Assembly: GCF_014646575.1 (NCBI RefSeq)
Contig: NZ_BMNN01000001.1
Coordinates: 62,001 to 126,000 of the forward strand
From: Halopseudomonas pertucinogena
GTDB taxonomy: Bacteria; Pseudomonadota; Gammaproteobacteria; Pseudomonadales; Pseudomonadaceae
Direction of reading: 5' to 3'
DNA: 64,000 bases
Part shown: one piece after another, positions 56,803-64,000 of the stretch
How positions within the stretch are numbered: the stretch's first letter is position 1
Layout of the letters: each line of letters starts with the position of its first letter
Notes under the pieces: generated by a model
Databases searched by the model: none
The model's input: the letters and a program-made list of their open reading frames with translations, nothing else
Told to the model about the DNA's origin: nothing
Position numbers and translations under genes: made by a program

Positions 56803-57723
56803 ATGCCGCATCCGGCCGCTGCTGACACCGGACCTGTCGGGATAGGGATGATGCAGATGTTCGAAGGTATAGCACTGGAAGACTGGGCCGCCAGCAGCCG
56901 GGAGTTTCTGTTCGGCCGCCATCGCCTGCGCTACTGGGAGGCCGGCGAGGGCGAGCCATTGCTGCTGATTCACGGCTTTCCCTCCGGGGCCTGGGACTGG
57001 AACTACCTCTGGCCGGCGCTGACGCAGCGCTACCGGGTCATTGCCTGTGACATGCTGGGCTTCGGCTTTTCCGACAAGCCGCGCGGCCATGCCTACAGCC
57101 TGCTGGAACAGGCGGATATACAGCAGGCGCTGCTCGATCACCTCGGAGTGGTGCAGTACCACCTGCTGGCCCACGACTACGGCGACAGCGTAGCGCAGGA
57201 GATGCTGGCGCGGGACCCGCAGGGCGAGTCCCTGCGCAGCCTGTGCTTTCTCAATGGCGGCCTGTTCCCCGAGACCCACCGTCCGGTATTGCTGCAGCGG
57301 CTGCTGATGAGCCCGATCGGCCCGCTGATCGGGCGGCGCTTCAGTCGCGAGCGTATGGGGCGCACCTTCGGCCGCATCTTCGGGATCAATACCCAGCCCA
57401 CCGAGCAGGAGCTGGACGCCTTCTGGGCCATGATGATCACCAACAACGGCCCGGCGGTAATGCACCGGCTGATCCGCTACATGGCCGAACGGCCGGTGCA
57501 CCGTGACCGCTGGGTGGCGGCGATGCAGCAGACGGTGGTGCCGCTGCGGGTGATCGATGGTGCGGAAGATCCCATATCGGGTATGCACATGGTCGAACGC
57601 TATCGTGAACTCATACCCGAGGCCGATACCGTCCTGCTACGGGGTATCGGCCATTATCCGCAGGTCGAGGCACCGGAGCTGGTGCTTGAGCATTATCTGG
57701 CGTTCCGTAATCGGGTGGGCTGA
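56803..57723 (+). CDS. Alpha/beta-hydrolase with an Asp-type nucleophile elbow
   Basis: 306 residues if started at ATG 56803; ATG 56848 (MMQMFEGIALEDW) is an alternative. The oxyanion segment LLLIHGFPSGAWDWNYLWP is followed by YHLLAHDYGDSVAQE. The elbow has Asp where esterases have Ser, as in haloalkane dehalogenases, epoxide hydrolases and MEST-like proteins. Acid and His fall in VIDGAEDPISG and GIGHYPQVEAPE. The substrate is unknown. It is divergent from the Crp/Fnr gene, which may control it. Confidence 0.82.
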   Translation: MPHPAAADTGPVGIGMMQMFEGIALEDWAASSREFLFGRHRLRYWEAGEGEPLLLIHGFPSGAWDWNYLWPALTQRYRVIACDMLGFGFSDKPRGHAYSLLEQADIQQALLDHLGVVQYHLLAHDYGDSVAQEMLARDPQGESLRSLCFLNGGLFPETHRPVLLQRLLMSPIGPLIGRRFSRERMGRTFGRIFGINTQPTEQELDAFWAMMITNNGPAVMHRLIRYMAERPVHRDRWVAAMQQTVVPLRVIDGAEDPISGMHMVERYRELIPEADTVLLRGIGHYPQVEAPELVLEHYLAFRNRVG

Positions 57724-58500
57724 TCAGGCCTGCTCGTCGCGCAGAAAGACCAGCTTGTCGGCGCTGGAGCTGTTCTTGTCGAAGTAGTAACCCTCCAGGT
57801 TGAAGTCCTTCAGCGCGTCGGGATCGGTCAGCCGCTCCTTGATGACATAGCGTGCCATCAGGCCGCGGGCCTTCTTGGCATGGAAGCTGATGATCTTGTA
57901 CTGACCGTTCTTCTGGTCCTTGAACACCGTTTCGATCAGCCGACCCTTGAGTTGCCTGGGCTTGACCGCACCGAAGTATTCCTGGGAGGCCAGGTTCAGC
58001 AGAATGCCGTTGCCCTGTTCGGCCAGCTCCTCGTTGAGCCAGTTGGTAATGTGGTCGCCCCAGAAAGTATAGAGGTCCTTGCCCCTCGGGTTGGCCAGCT
58101 TGGTGCCCATTTCCAGCCGGTAGGGCTGCATCAGATCCAGCGGACGGAGGATGCCGTACAGGCCGGACAGCATGCGCAGGTGCTGCTGGGCGAAGTCGAA
58201 GTCCTCCTCGCTGAAGTCTTCGGCGTTGAGGCCGGTGTAGACATCACCCTTGAACGCCAGCAGCGCCTGCTTGCTGTTGTCGGTGGTGAACGTCTCGCTC
58301 CAGCTGCCGAAGCGGGCCACGTTGAGTGCTGCCAGCTTGTCGGAGATGGACATCAGCTTGCCGATTTCCTGGGGTGACTTGTCCCGCAGAATCTCGATCA
58401 GCTCCCGGCTGTGTTCCACATGGCGCGGCAGGGTGTGGCGCTCGGTTACCGGTGCGGTTTCATAGTCCAGGGTCTTGGCGGGGGATATCACCATCAGCAT
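57724..58500 (-). CDS. yaaA: Peroxide stress protein YaaA
   Basis: 258 residues from ATG 58500 ([20 protein letters not shown]), the standard YaaA start. The conserved blocks [30 protein letters not shown] and [16 protein letters not shown] are present. YaaA lowers free iron and so limits hydroxyl-radical damage during peroxide stress; it also binds unusual DNA structures. It converges with the alpha/beta-hydrolase gene (stops adjacent). Confidence 0.95.
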   Translation of the reverse strand: MLMVISPAKTLDYETAPVTERHTLPRHVEHSRELIEILRDKSPQEIGKLMSISDKLAALNVARFGSWSETFTTDNSKQALLAFKGDVYTGLNAEDFSEEDFDFAQQHLRMLSGLYGILRPLDLMQPYRLEMGTKLANPRGKDLYTFWGDHITNWLNEELAEQGNGILLNLASQEYFGAVKPRQLKGRLIETVFKDQKNGQYKIISFHAKKARGLMARYVIKERLTDPDALKDFNLEGYYFDKNSSSADKLVFLRDEQA

Positions 58501-58605
58501 GGCACAGGCTCCTTTGATTCGATGCCCGATATTATGCCGCATGTGGCGCGGGATGGCTTGTGATGGGGGTGATTGAGCGGGTCAATGGGCGCCGTGCCGG
58601 CCCCG

Positions 58606-58786
58606 ATCGCCCCGGGGTCGGGGCCCTACGGGTGGGGTGTGCAGGGTTTGGAGGTGGGGGTATCGCCCCGGGGTCGGGGCTCCTACGGGTGGGGGTGTGC
58701 AGGGGTTGGTGGTGGGGCATCGCCCGAGGTCGGGGCTCCTACAGGTGGATGCATGGTTTCTGTAGGAGCCCCGACCTCGGGGCGAT
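58606..58786. repeat. Cluster of four Pseudomonas-type REP palindromes
   Basis: Three direct units at 58606-58629, 58662-58686 and 58719-58742 (ATCGCCC..GGTCGGGGCTCCTAC), spaced 56-57 bp with a repeated GGTGGGG(T)GTGCAGGG(T)TTGG spacer, and a fourth inverted unit at 58762-58786 (GTAGGAGCCCCGACC). The last two form a REPIN-like pair. They fill the ~340-bp gap between yaaA and phoH. REP elements are spread by RAYT transposases, none of which is in the window. Confidence 0.85.
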
Positions 58787-58837
58787 TGGCGTGCGCAGCG
58801 CGCCCAGGCCGCTTGCTGCTTTGCCGGCAAACGCTCC

Positions 58838-60220
58838 CTACAAATGCATCTCCGCATACTCCGCCAGAATCGACCGCGGCACCCCCTGCAGATGGATATG
58901 CACCCCATGGGGGAAGTCCTTGAAACACTCGGTCAGATAGGTCAGCCCTGAACTGGTGGCATTGAGGTAGGGCGTATCGATCTGCGCCAGGTTGCCCAGA
59001 CAGACCACCTTCGACCCGCTGCCGGCGCGGGTGATGATGGTCTTGATCTGATGCGGGGTGAGGTTCTGGCTCTCGTCGATCAGGATGAAGCTCTGCTGGA
59101 AGCTGCGCCCTCGGATGTAGTTCAGCGACTTGAACTGCAGCGGCACCCGGTCGAGGATGTATTCCACACTGCCATGGGTGCACTCGTCGTCCATGTGCAG
59201 CGCCTCCAGGTTGTCGGTGATCGCCCCGAGCCAGGGCTCCATCTTCTCCTTTTCGGTACCGGGCAGGAAGCCGATATCTTCGTCCAGCCCCTGGGTGCTG
59301 CGGGTGGCGATGATGCGCCGGTAGGTCTTGCTGACCATGGTCTGCTCGATGGCCGCGGCCAGCGCGAGAATGGTCTTGCCCGAGCCGGCCGCGCCGGTGA
59401 GATTGACCAGGTGGATGTCCGGATCCAGCAGCGCGTGCATGGCCAGCGCCTGGAAGATGTCACGCGGGCGCAGTCCCCAGGCCTCCTGATGCAGCAGCGG
59501 CTCCCGGTGCATGTCCAGCACCTTGATATGGCGGCCGTCCACTGCCTTGATCTGTCCGACGAAACCCTGTTCGTCGAGGATGAAATCGTTGATATGCAGC
59601 GATGGAAGGTTGTCGCTCAACTGCACGTCATGGACGGTCTTGCCGGTCAGCTGGCTGGTCTCCACCTTCTCGGCACGGTCCCAGAACGACCCTTCGATTT
59701 CGTGGTAACCGCGGGCGAGCAGGCTGATGTCGTCCAGCAGCTGATCGGTATGGTAGTCCTCCGCATCGATGCCGCACGCCCGTGCCTTGAGACGCATGTT
59801 GATGTCCTTGGACACCAGCACGATGCGGTCATCCGGATGGCGCATCTGCAGCTGACACAGCTGGTTGATGATCCGGTTGTCGTTCAGGTCGTTGGGCAGA
59901 CAGTGGGCGGGTAGCGGGGCCTTGTCCATGAGGATGGCGAGGGTGCCATTGGGGCCGAGCTTGCCGCGCAGGATGGGTACGCCGGATTCGACCAGTTCCG
60001 GTGGGGCGTCGGCGAGGGTGTGGTCGATCAGGCGGATGGCCTGACGGCAGTCGGCGGCGGTACTGGTCTTGCCGGATTTGAGCTTGTCGAGTTCTTCGAG
60101 GACGGTCATCGGGATGATGACGTGGTGTTCTTCAAAATTGAGCAGGGCGTTGGGATCGTGAATCAGGACGTTGGTATCAAGAACGTAGAAGGTGTGTCGG
60201 GTCGCTCCGCACGCTTCCAT
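58838..60220 (-). CDS. phoH: PhoH-family ATPase with N-terminal PIN domain (PhoH2)
   Basis: 460 residues. The PIN nuclease domain (~10-150) opens with FYVLDTNVLIHDPNALLNFEE and its acidic residues. The PhoH ATPase domain (~250-455) has Walker A LTGAAGSGKTILALAAAIE, Walker B ILIDESQNLT, and NAxGSGSKVVCLGNLAQID. PhoH2 proteins couple RNA unwinding and cleavage. It starts at ATG 60220. The repeat array at 60428 lies upstream of it. Confidence 0.93.
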   Translation of the reverse strand: MEACGATRHTFYVLDTNVLIHDPNALLNFEEHHVIIPMTVLEELDKLKSGKTSTAADCRQAIRLIDHTLADAPPELVESGVPILRGKLGPNGTLAILMDKAPLPAHCLPNDLNDNRIINQLCQLQMRHPDDRIVLVSKDINMRLKARACGIDAEDYHTDQLLDDISLLARGYHEIEGSFWDRAEKVETSQLTGKTVHDVQLSDNLPSLHINDFILDEQGFVGQIKAVDGRHIKVLDMHREPLLHQEAWGLRPRDIFQALAMHALLDPDIHLVNLTGAAGSGKTILALAAAIEQTMVSKTYRRIIATRSTQGLDEDIGFLPGTEKEKMEPWLGAITDNLEALHMDDECTHGSVEYILDRVPLQFKSLNYIRGRSFQQSFILIDESQNLTPHQIKTIITRAGSGSKVVCLGNLAQIDTPYLNATSSGLTYLTECFKDFPHGVHIHLQGVPRSILAEYAEMHL

Positions 60221-60427
60221 GGGCTGTACCTCGCAATGGCCATATGCACGACTGCAGCTGGCGCGGACCTGCGCCTGGCAGTCTGCGGGGCCGACTCACA
60301 TTGCCTGACGGTATCAAAGGATCACTGACAGGCATCGGTCGGTTGCTTGATGTATAGCGCAAAGAATGTGACAGCTTCAAGCGCGCTGTGCGATTTCTCA
60401 GACATTTTCCGCCCGCGCGCCATGGAG

Positions 60428-60739
60428 GGCCGAGTTCCACCTCGGCCGACGAGGTCTCCGACTGCCCTTGTGTCGAGATGGAACTCGACACTCCCACCCC
60501 TGGAAGGCCGAGTTCCATCTCGGCCAGCGGTGTCTCGGACTGCACCTGTGTCGAGCTGGAACTCGAGACTCCAAGCCCTGGGAGGCCGAGTTCCACCTCG
60601 GCCAGCGGTGTCTCGGACTACACCTGTGTCGAGATGGAACTCGACACTCCCAGCCATGGAGGGCCGAGTTCCACCTCGGCCAGCGGTGTTTCCGACTGCA
60701 CCTGTGTCGAGATGGAACTCGACACTCCCATGAGAACGG
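60428..60739. repeat. Tandem array of four 78-bp units, each with two palindromes
   Basis: Units begin at 60428, 60506, 60584 and 60662, exactly 78 bp apart. Each contains GGCCGAG-6-CTCGGCC and, ~42 bp later, GTGTCGAG-6-CTCGACAC. The loop of the second is the reverse complement of the first, so the two are inverted copies of one REP-like element. The units differ at only a few positions. The length is a multiple of three, so open frames run through on both strands, but no gene is suggested. A lone relative is at 52314. Confidence 0.9.
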
Positions 60740-60752
60740 AGTTGCCGGGCAC

Positions 60753-62315
60753 TCAGCGGCGCGGGCGGCGGCCGTCCCGGCGATCACCGGAGCGCTTGCG
60801 CTTGGCTGCCGCGGCTGCTGCCTGCTCGGCTTCCATGGCGTCGCCGGCGGCCTTCTCCTCGGCACTGCGCTGACGCTTGGGCACCGCGCGCAGGTACTCC
60901 TCCTCCGGCGGAATGCACTCGAGCTTGGCGCCCAGCAGCTCCTCGATCGGCGGCAGCTGGAAGGCATCGTCCTCGCCGGCAAAGCTGATCGAGGTGCCCT
61001 TGGCACCGGCACGGCCGGTACGGCCGATGCGGTGCACGTAATCCTCCGGGTCATCCGGCAGCGTATAGTTGATCACGTGGCTGATGCCATCGATATGGAT
61101 GCCGCGTCCGGCCACATCGGTGGCGACCAGCACCCGCAGCTTGCCTTCGCGGAAGTTCTCCAGGGTGCGTACCCGCTTGTTCTGCGGCACGTCACCGGAC
61201 AGCTGGGCGGCGTCGATGCCGTCGCGCATCAGGCGTTCCTGGATGCGGCGCACCTCGTCCTTGCGGTTGGCAAACACCATGACCCGGTCCAGCTCCAGCT
61301 GGGTGACCAGGTTGTACAGCAGCTTGTACTTGTCGCTGCTGCTGACCGCATAGACCTTCTGGGTGATATTTTCCGAGGCCGGGCGCTCTGGCTCGATCTC
61401 GACGATGGCGGGCTCGACGGTCCACTGCCGGGCCAGGTTCATCACATCATCACTGAAGGTGGCGGAGAACAGCAGGGTCTGGCGGTCGCCCTTGCGCGGG
61501 GTCTGGCGGATGATCTGGCGGACCTGGGGGATGAAGCCCATGTCCAGCATGCGGTCCGCCTCGTCGAGGATCAGCACCTCGACCAGATCCAGGTGCACCT
61601 CGCCGCGGTTGCAGAAATCCAGCAGCCGGCCCGGCGTGGCCACCAGGATGTCGCAGTACTTGCGCTCCAGCTGTTTGAGCTGCTTGTCGTAATCCATGCC
61701 GCCAACAAAACCCATGACGTTCAGGCCGGTATGGCGGGTCAGGCCTTCGGCGTCGCTGGCGATCTGCATCACCAATTCCCGGGTCGGCGCGATGATCAAT
61801 GCGCGGGGCTCGCCCATGAAACGCTCGTCCGGCGGCGGGGTTTCCAGCAGCTGGGTGATGGTCGAGATCAGGAAAGCAGCGGTCTTGCCCGTTCCGGTCT
61901 GGGCTCGCCCGATGGCGTCGTGACCCAGCAGGGTGCTGCCCAGTACCTGCGCCTGGATCGGCGTGCAGTAACTGAAGCCGGCGTCCTGAATACCGCGCAT
62001 CAGACTGTCCGGCAGCGGGAAGTCGTGGAACCGGGTCTTGCCCTCGGCGGGCTCGACGACGAAATCGTCAATGCTCCAGGGCTTGGCCGGCGGCTTGGGC
62101 GCGCGGGGTTTGCGCTCGCGTCGTGGGCGGGGTTCCTTGCGGTTCTGCGGGCCGTGCGAGGTCTGCTCTTCACGGAGCTGACGGGGCGCCTCGGCGGGCG
62201 CCGGAGCGGCGACGGCAGCGGGGGCAACCGGGGCGGCTGCCGGCTCGATATGGGTCTCGTGATGAGGAGCCGGCGTCTTGCCCGGTTTGAACAATTTTTT
62301 CAGTGCCTTGAGCAC
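60753..62315 (-). CDS. rhlB: DEAD-box RNA helicase RhlB
   Basis: 520 residues from GTG 62315 ([13 protein letters not shown]); the ATG at 62345 is an alternative. A basic, Pro/Ala-rich leader (~1-85) precedes the DEAD core: Q motif [10 protein letters not shown], Walker [19 protein letters not shown] in [22 protein letters not shown]-like motif V and [11 protein letters not shown] charged C-terminal tail ([19 protein letters not shown]) follows. RhlB unwinds RNA, often with the degradosome. Its 3' end lies next to the 78-bp repeat array. Confidence 0.93.
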   Translation of the reverse strand: MLKALKKLFKPGKTPAPHHETHIEPAAAPVAPAAVAAPAPAEAPRQLREEQTSHGPQNRKEPRPRRERKPRAPKPPAKPWSIDDFVVEPAEGKTRFHDFPLPDSLMRGIQDAGFSYCTPIQAQVLGSTLLGHDAIGRAQTGTGKTAAFLISTITQLLETPPPDERFMGEPRALIIAPTRELVMQIASDAEGLTRHTGLNVMGFVGGMDYDKQLKQLERKYCDILVATPGRLLDFCNRGEVHLDLVEVLILDEADRMLDMGFIPQVRQIIRQTPRKGDRQTLLFSATFSDDVMNLARQWTVEPAIVEIEPERPASENITQKVYAVSSSDKYKLLYNLVTQLELDRVMVFANRKDEVRRIQERLMRDGIDAAQLSGDVPQNKRVRTLENFREGKLRVLVATDVAGRGIHIDGISHVINYTLPDDPEDYVHRIGRTGRAGAKGTSISFAGEDDAFQLPPIEELLGAKLECIPPEEEYLRAVPKRQRSAEEKAAGDAMEAEQAAAAAAKRKRSGDRRDGRRPRR

Positions 62316-62371
62316 AATAGTCTCTCGATGTGATATGGGATCCACCGAGCAGTGTAAAGCAACCCAACCGG

Positions 62372-63034
62372 TTAGCGAAGACCCAGCCTGTCGGCCAGCC
62401 AGCTGCGGATATCGGCAATCTCCTGCGGGCAGACCTCATGGGCCATCGGGTAGGCATGCCAGCGGGTGTGGTGCCCCGCCGCCTGCAGCAGGTCCTGGGC
62501 ATGGCGGCCCAGGGCCGGCTGAAGAATGTCGTCGTAGTCGCCATGGGCGAAGAACACGTCAAGCTTCGGCCCCTGATGAGCGGCCAGCGCCCGCTCCAGG
62601 GTCGGACCGTAGGTGGAAAGCGACATCACACCGGCCAGCGGCAGCTCGCTGTCGATGGCGGCGCGCATGACGATGGCGCCACCCTGGGAGAAGCCTGCGA
62701 GCACGATGCGTTCGGGCTGGATGCCCTCGGCCATCTGCTGCTCGACCAGGCCGCGGACCATGGCCACCGACTCGTCCAGCTGCTCCTCGTTCATCACCCG
62801 CTGGGGGCTGATTGCCAGGATGTCGAACCAGCTCGGCATCGGAAAGCCGCCGTTGATGGTGACCGGCCGGGTGGGCGCCTGGGGGAAAATGAAGCGGACA
62901 CCGTGGTCCGCGCTCAGCTCCAGTGCTCTGACCACCGGGACGAAGTCGTAACGGTCGGCACCCAGGCCGTGCAGCCAGATGACGCAGGCGTCAGCGGTGC
63001 CGGGGGATTCGATGATCAGGGGTTCGGTGGACAT
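62372..63034 (-). CDS. Carboxylesterase/lysophospholipase (EstB-like alpha/beta-hydrolase)
   Basis: 220 residues matching the short carboxylesterase family: [20 protein letters not shown] near the start, nucleophile Ser in [11 protein letters not shown] (GFSQG), Asp in [10 protein letters not shown] and His in PMAHEVCP. Members cleave small esters and lysophospholipids in the cytoplasm. It lies between the EF-P-like gene (9 bp gap) and rhlB on the same strand and may be co-transcribed with the former. Confidence 0.9.
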   Translation of the reverse strand: MSTEPLIIESPGTADACVIWLHGLGADRYDFVPVVRALELSADHGVRFIFPQAPTRPVTINGGFPMPSWFDILAISPQRVMNEEQLDESVAMVRGLVEQQMAEGIQPERIVLAGFSQGGAIVMRAAIDSELPLAGVMSLSTYGPTLERALAAHQGPKLDVFFAHGDYDDILQPALGRHAQDLLQAAGHHTRWHAYPMAHEVCPQEIADIRSWLADRLGLR

Positions 63035-63043
63035 TATCAGGCC

Positions 63044-63610
63044 TCATGCTCGGGACATGTATTTTCCGGTTTCGGTGTTGATGCGCAGCACCTCACCGGT
63101 TTCCAGGTATTCGGGGATCTGGACTTCCAGACCGGTGGCAAAACGGGCGGTCTTGGTGCGGGCGCTGGCGGAAGAGCCCTTGATCGCCGGGGGCGTTTCG
63201 GCAATCGGCATTTCCACCACGGGAGGCAGCTCCACGCCAATCAGGTTGCCTTCCACTACCAGACCATACAGGCCCTGGATGCCGTCGTACAGGTAGGGGA
63301 TCTGTTCTTCCAGCGCGCTGGCTGTCAGGGTGAACTGGGAGTAGTCCTCGTTATCCATGAAGGTGTAGCCGTCGGCGTCCTGATACAGGAACTGGATGGC
63401 GCGCTTCTGGAAGTCGATGGTGGCCAGCATGTCGTCACCGGTCAGGCTCTGCTCCAGCTTCTGGCCGCTCTGCACGTGGTTGAAGCGCACCTTGTACAGC
63501 GTGGTGCCGCTGCGCGAGGACGGACTCTTCACATCGATCTGCGACACGATGTAGGGCTGGTTGTTGATCTGGACGATCTGGCCTTTTTTCAGTTCGGCGG
63601 CTTTGGGCAT
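63044..63610 (-). CDS. Elongation factor P-like protein (EfpL/YeiP)
   Basis: 188 residues with the three-domain EF-P fold: MPKAAELKKGQIVQINNQPY, SRSGTTLYKVRFNHVQSGQK, and the OB domains with LPPVVEMPIAETPPAIKGSS. It is closer to the YeiP (EfpL) subgroup in having SSSRSG at the tip of domain I where EF-P has a modified Lys. EfpL helps ribosomes through proline-rich and other stalling motifs. The start ATG 63610 is the normal one. Confidence 0.9.
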   Translation of the reverse strand: MPKAAELKKGQIVQINNQPYIVSQIDVKSPSSRSGTTLYKVRFNHVQSGQKLEQSLTGDDMLATIDFQKRAIQFLYQDADGYTFMDNEDYSQFTLTASALEEQIPYLYDGIQGLYGLVVEGNLIGVELPPVVEMPIAETPPAIKGSSASARTKTARFATGLEVQIPEYLETGEVLRINTETGKYMSRA

Positions 63611-63641
63611 GGCGCTGGCTCGGTAAGGGCTGAAAGGGGCG

Positions 63642-64000
63642 TTATTGTGCTTTTTCACCCTCTGGCGGCGCAAGTGGCGCGTTGCTCTCTGAATGGCTGC
63701 TAATGAGCTGTTGCTGCCCGTTGCTGTTGATCAGGTTGACGTCCATCTGGCGGGCGGCAATCTCGATGCCGTGTTCGGCGAACAGCCGGTCGATCTCGCG
63801 GTTGGTTTCATCGATCGCCGGGTTGCGGTCGGCAAGCTGGCGCACGTGCATGCGCAGCTCGTGCTCCAGGCGGTGATCGTTGTAGGCGAGGAAGAAGACA
63901 AGCGGCTCGGGATCGTCCAGCACCCGGGGATTGTTCTCGGCGATCTGCAGCAGCAGCTTGCGCACCAGCTCCACATCCGAGCCGTTGGCCACCGCCACCT
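63642..64000 (-). CDS. MscS/MscK-type mechanosensitive channel, C-terminal end
   Basis: The gene is cut by the right edge; about 119 residues remain. The piece reads VELVRKLLLQIAENNPRVLD, then VFFLAYNDHRLEHELRMHV and IDRLFAEHGIEIAARQMDVN, the usual cytoplasmic C-terminal domain of MscK/KefA channels. The tail carries a short polar extension. Such channels release solutes on osmotic downshock. The preceding membrane domains are outside the window. It lies 31 bp upstream of the EF-P-like gene on the same strand. Confidence 0.8.
   Translation of the reverse strand, partial: VAVANGSDVELVRKLLLQIAENNPRVLDDPEPLVFFLAYNDHRLEHELRMHVRQLADRNPAIDETNREIDRLFAEHGIEIAARQMDVNLINSNGQQQLISSHSESNAPLAPPEGEKAQ

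Noticed and set aside
60428-60739. CRISPR array
   Set aside because: Units are contiguous 78-bp tandem copies with internal palindromes and no unique spacers; no cas genes are present.
60468-62333. 621-codon open frame across the repeat array and opposite rhlB
   Set aside because: Its first part is the 78-bp repeat read as protein and the rest is antisense to rhlB.

Overview
This 64 kb window looks like the chromosome of a Pseudomonas-type gammaproteobacterium. The evidence is the mostly GC-rich sequence, the gene content (valS with its neighbouring ABC transporter, holC, pepA, lptFG, folM-folE-folX, rhlB, phoH, an EF-P-like gene, ECF42 sigma factor with DGPF partners) and Pseudomonas-style REP palindromes. 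A marine or Halopseudomonas-like lineage is possible but only inferred.

Layout. 1-13.1 kb is ordinary chromosome: the tail of a flotillin-like gene, a giant AAA+ 'DNA repair' ATPase, a Rof-like Rho inhibitor, a CDF metal exporter, a three-gene ABC importer and valS. 13.1-28.0 kb is a mosaic, AT-rich accessory zone. It opens with a complete type II restriction-modification pair whose proteins closely resemble R.EcoRI and M.EcoRI (predicted GAATTC). It continues with an IS3-family element, an orphan AT-rich membrane protein, an IS66-family element, a run of small lipoproteins and exported proteins, and a secreted guanyl-specific RNase with its barstar-type inhibitor. An MgtC/DUF4010 membrane protein and a cold-shock gene complete it. 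Short broken copies of sequences native to the right-hand border (3' end of csp, DNA just before the exonuclease gene, and an internal exonuclease segment) lie inside this zone, all in the same orientation. This points to repeated recombination or insertion between csp and the exonuclease gene.

28.0-46.5 kb carries the four-gene DNA-repair operon (exonuclease, ATP-dependent ligase, Lhr-type helicase, PdeM-type phosphoesterase), catalase HPII, a CigR-like protein and a copper nitrite reductase with an extra N-terminal cupredoxin domain behind a candidate ANR/DNR box. An ECF42 sigma factor cluster follows, in which the DGPF-VOC partner has an in-frame amber stop. An LpxR-like lipid A deacylase and a BCCT transporter gene that has lost its 5' half complete this stretch. 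46.5-64 kb is again core: holC, pepA, lptFG (LPS export), a secreted cutinase-like hydrolase, the tetrahydromonapterin genes folM-folE-folX, a Crp/Fnr regulator, yaaA, phoH, rhlB, an esterase, an EF-P-like factor and the end of an MscS/MscK channel.

In P. aeruginosa, as I recall it, holC and one small gene lie directly upstream of valS. Here the same genes are separated by about 33 kb, so 13.1-46.5 kb as a whole may be a lineage-specific block. The most notable items are the EcoRI-like system, the nested broken repeats, the RNase/barstar pair, the 78-bp tandem palindromic array before rhlB and the two damaged genes. I saw no tRNA, rRNA or CRISPR array.
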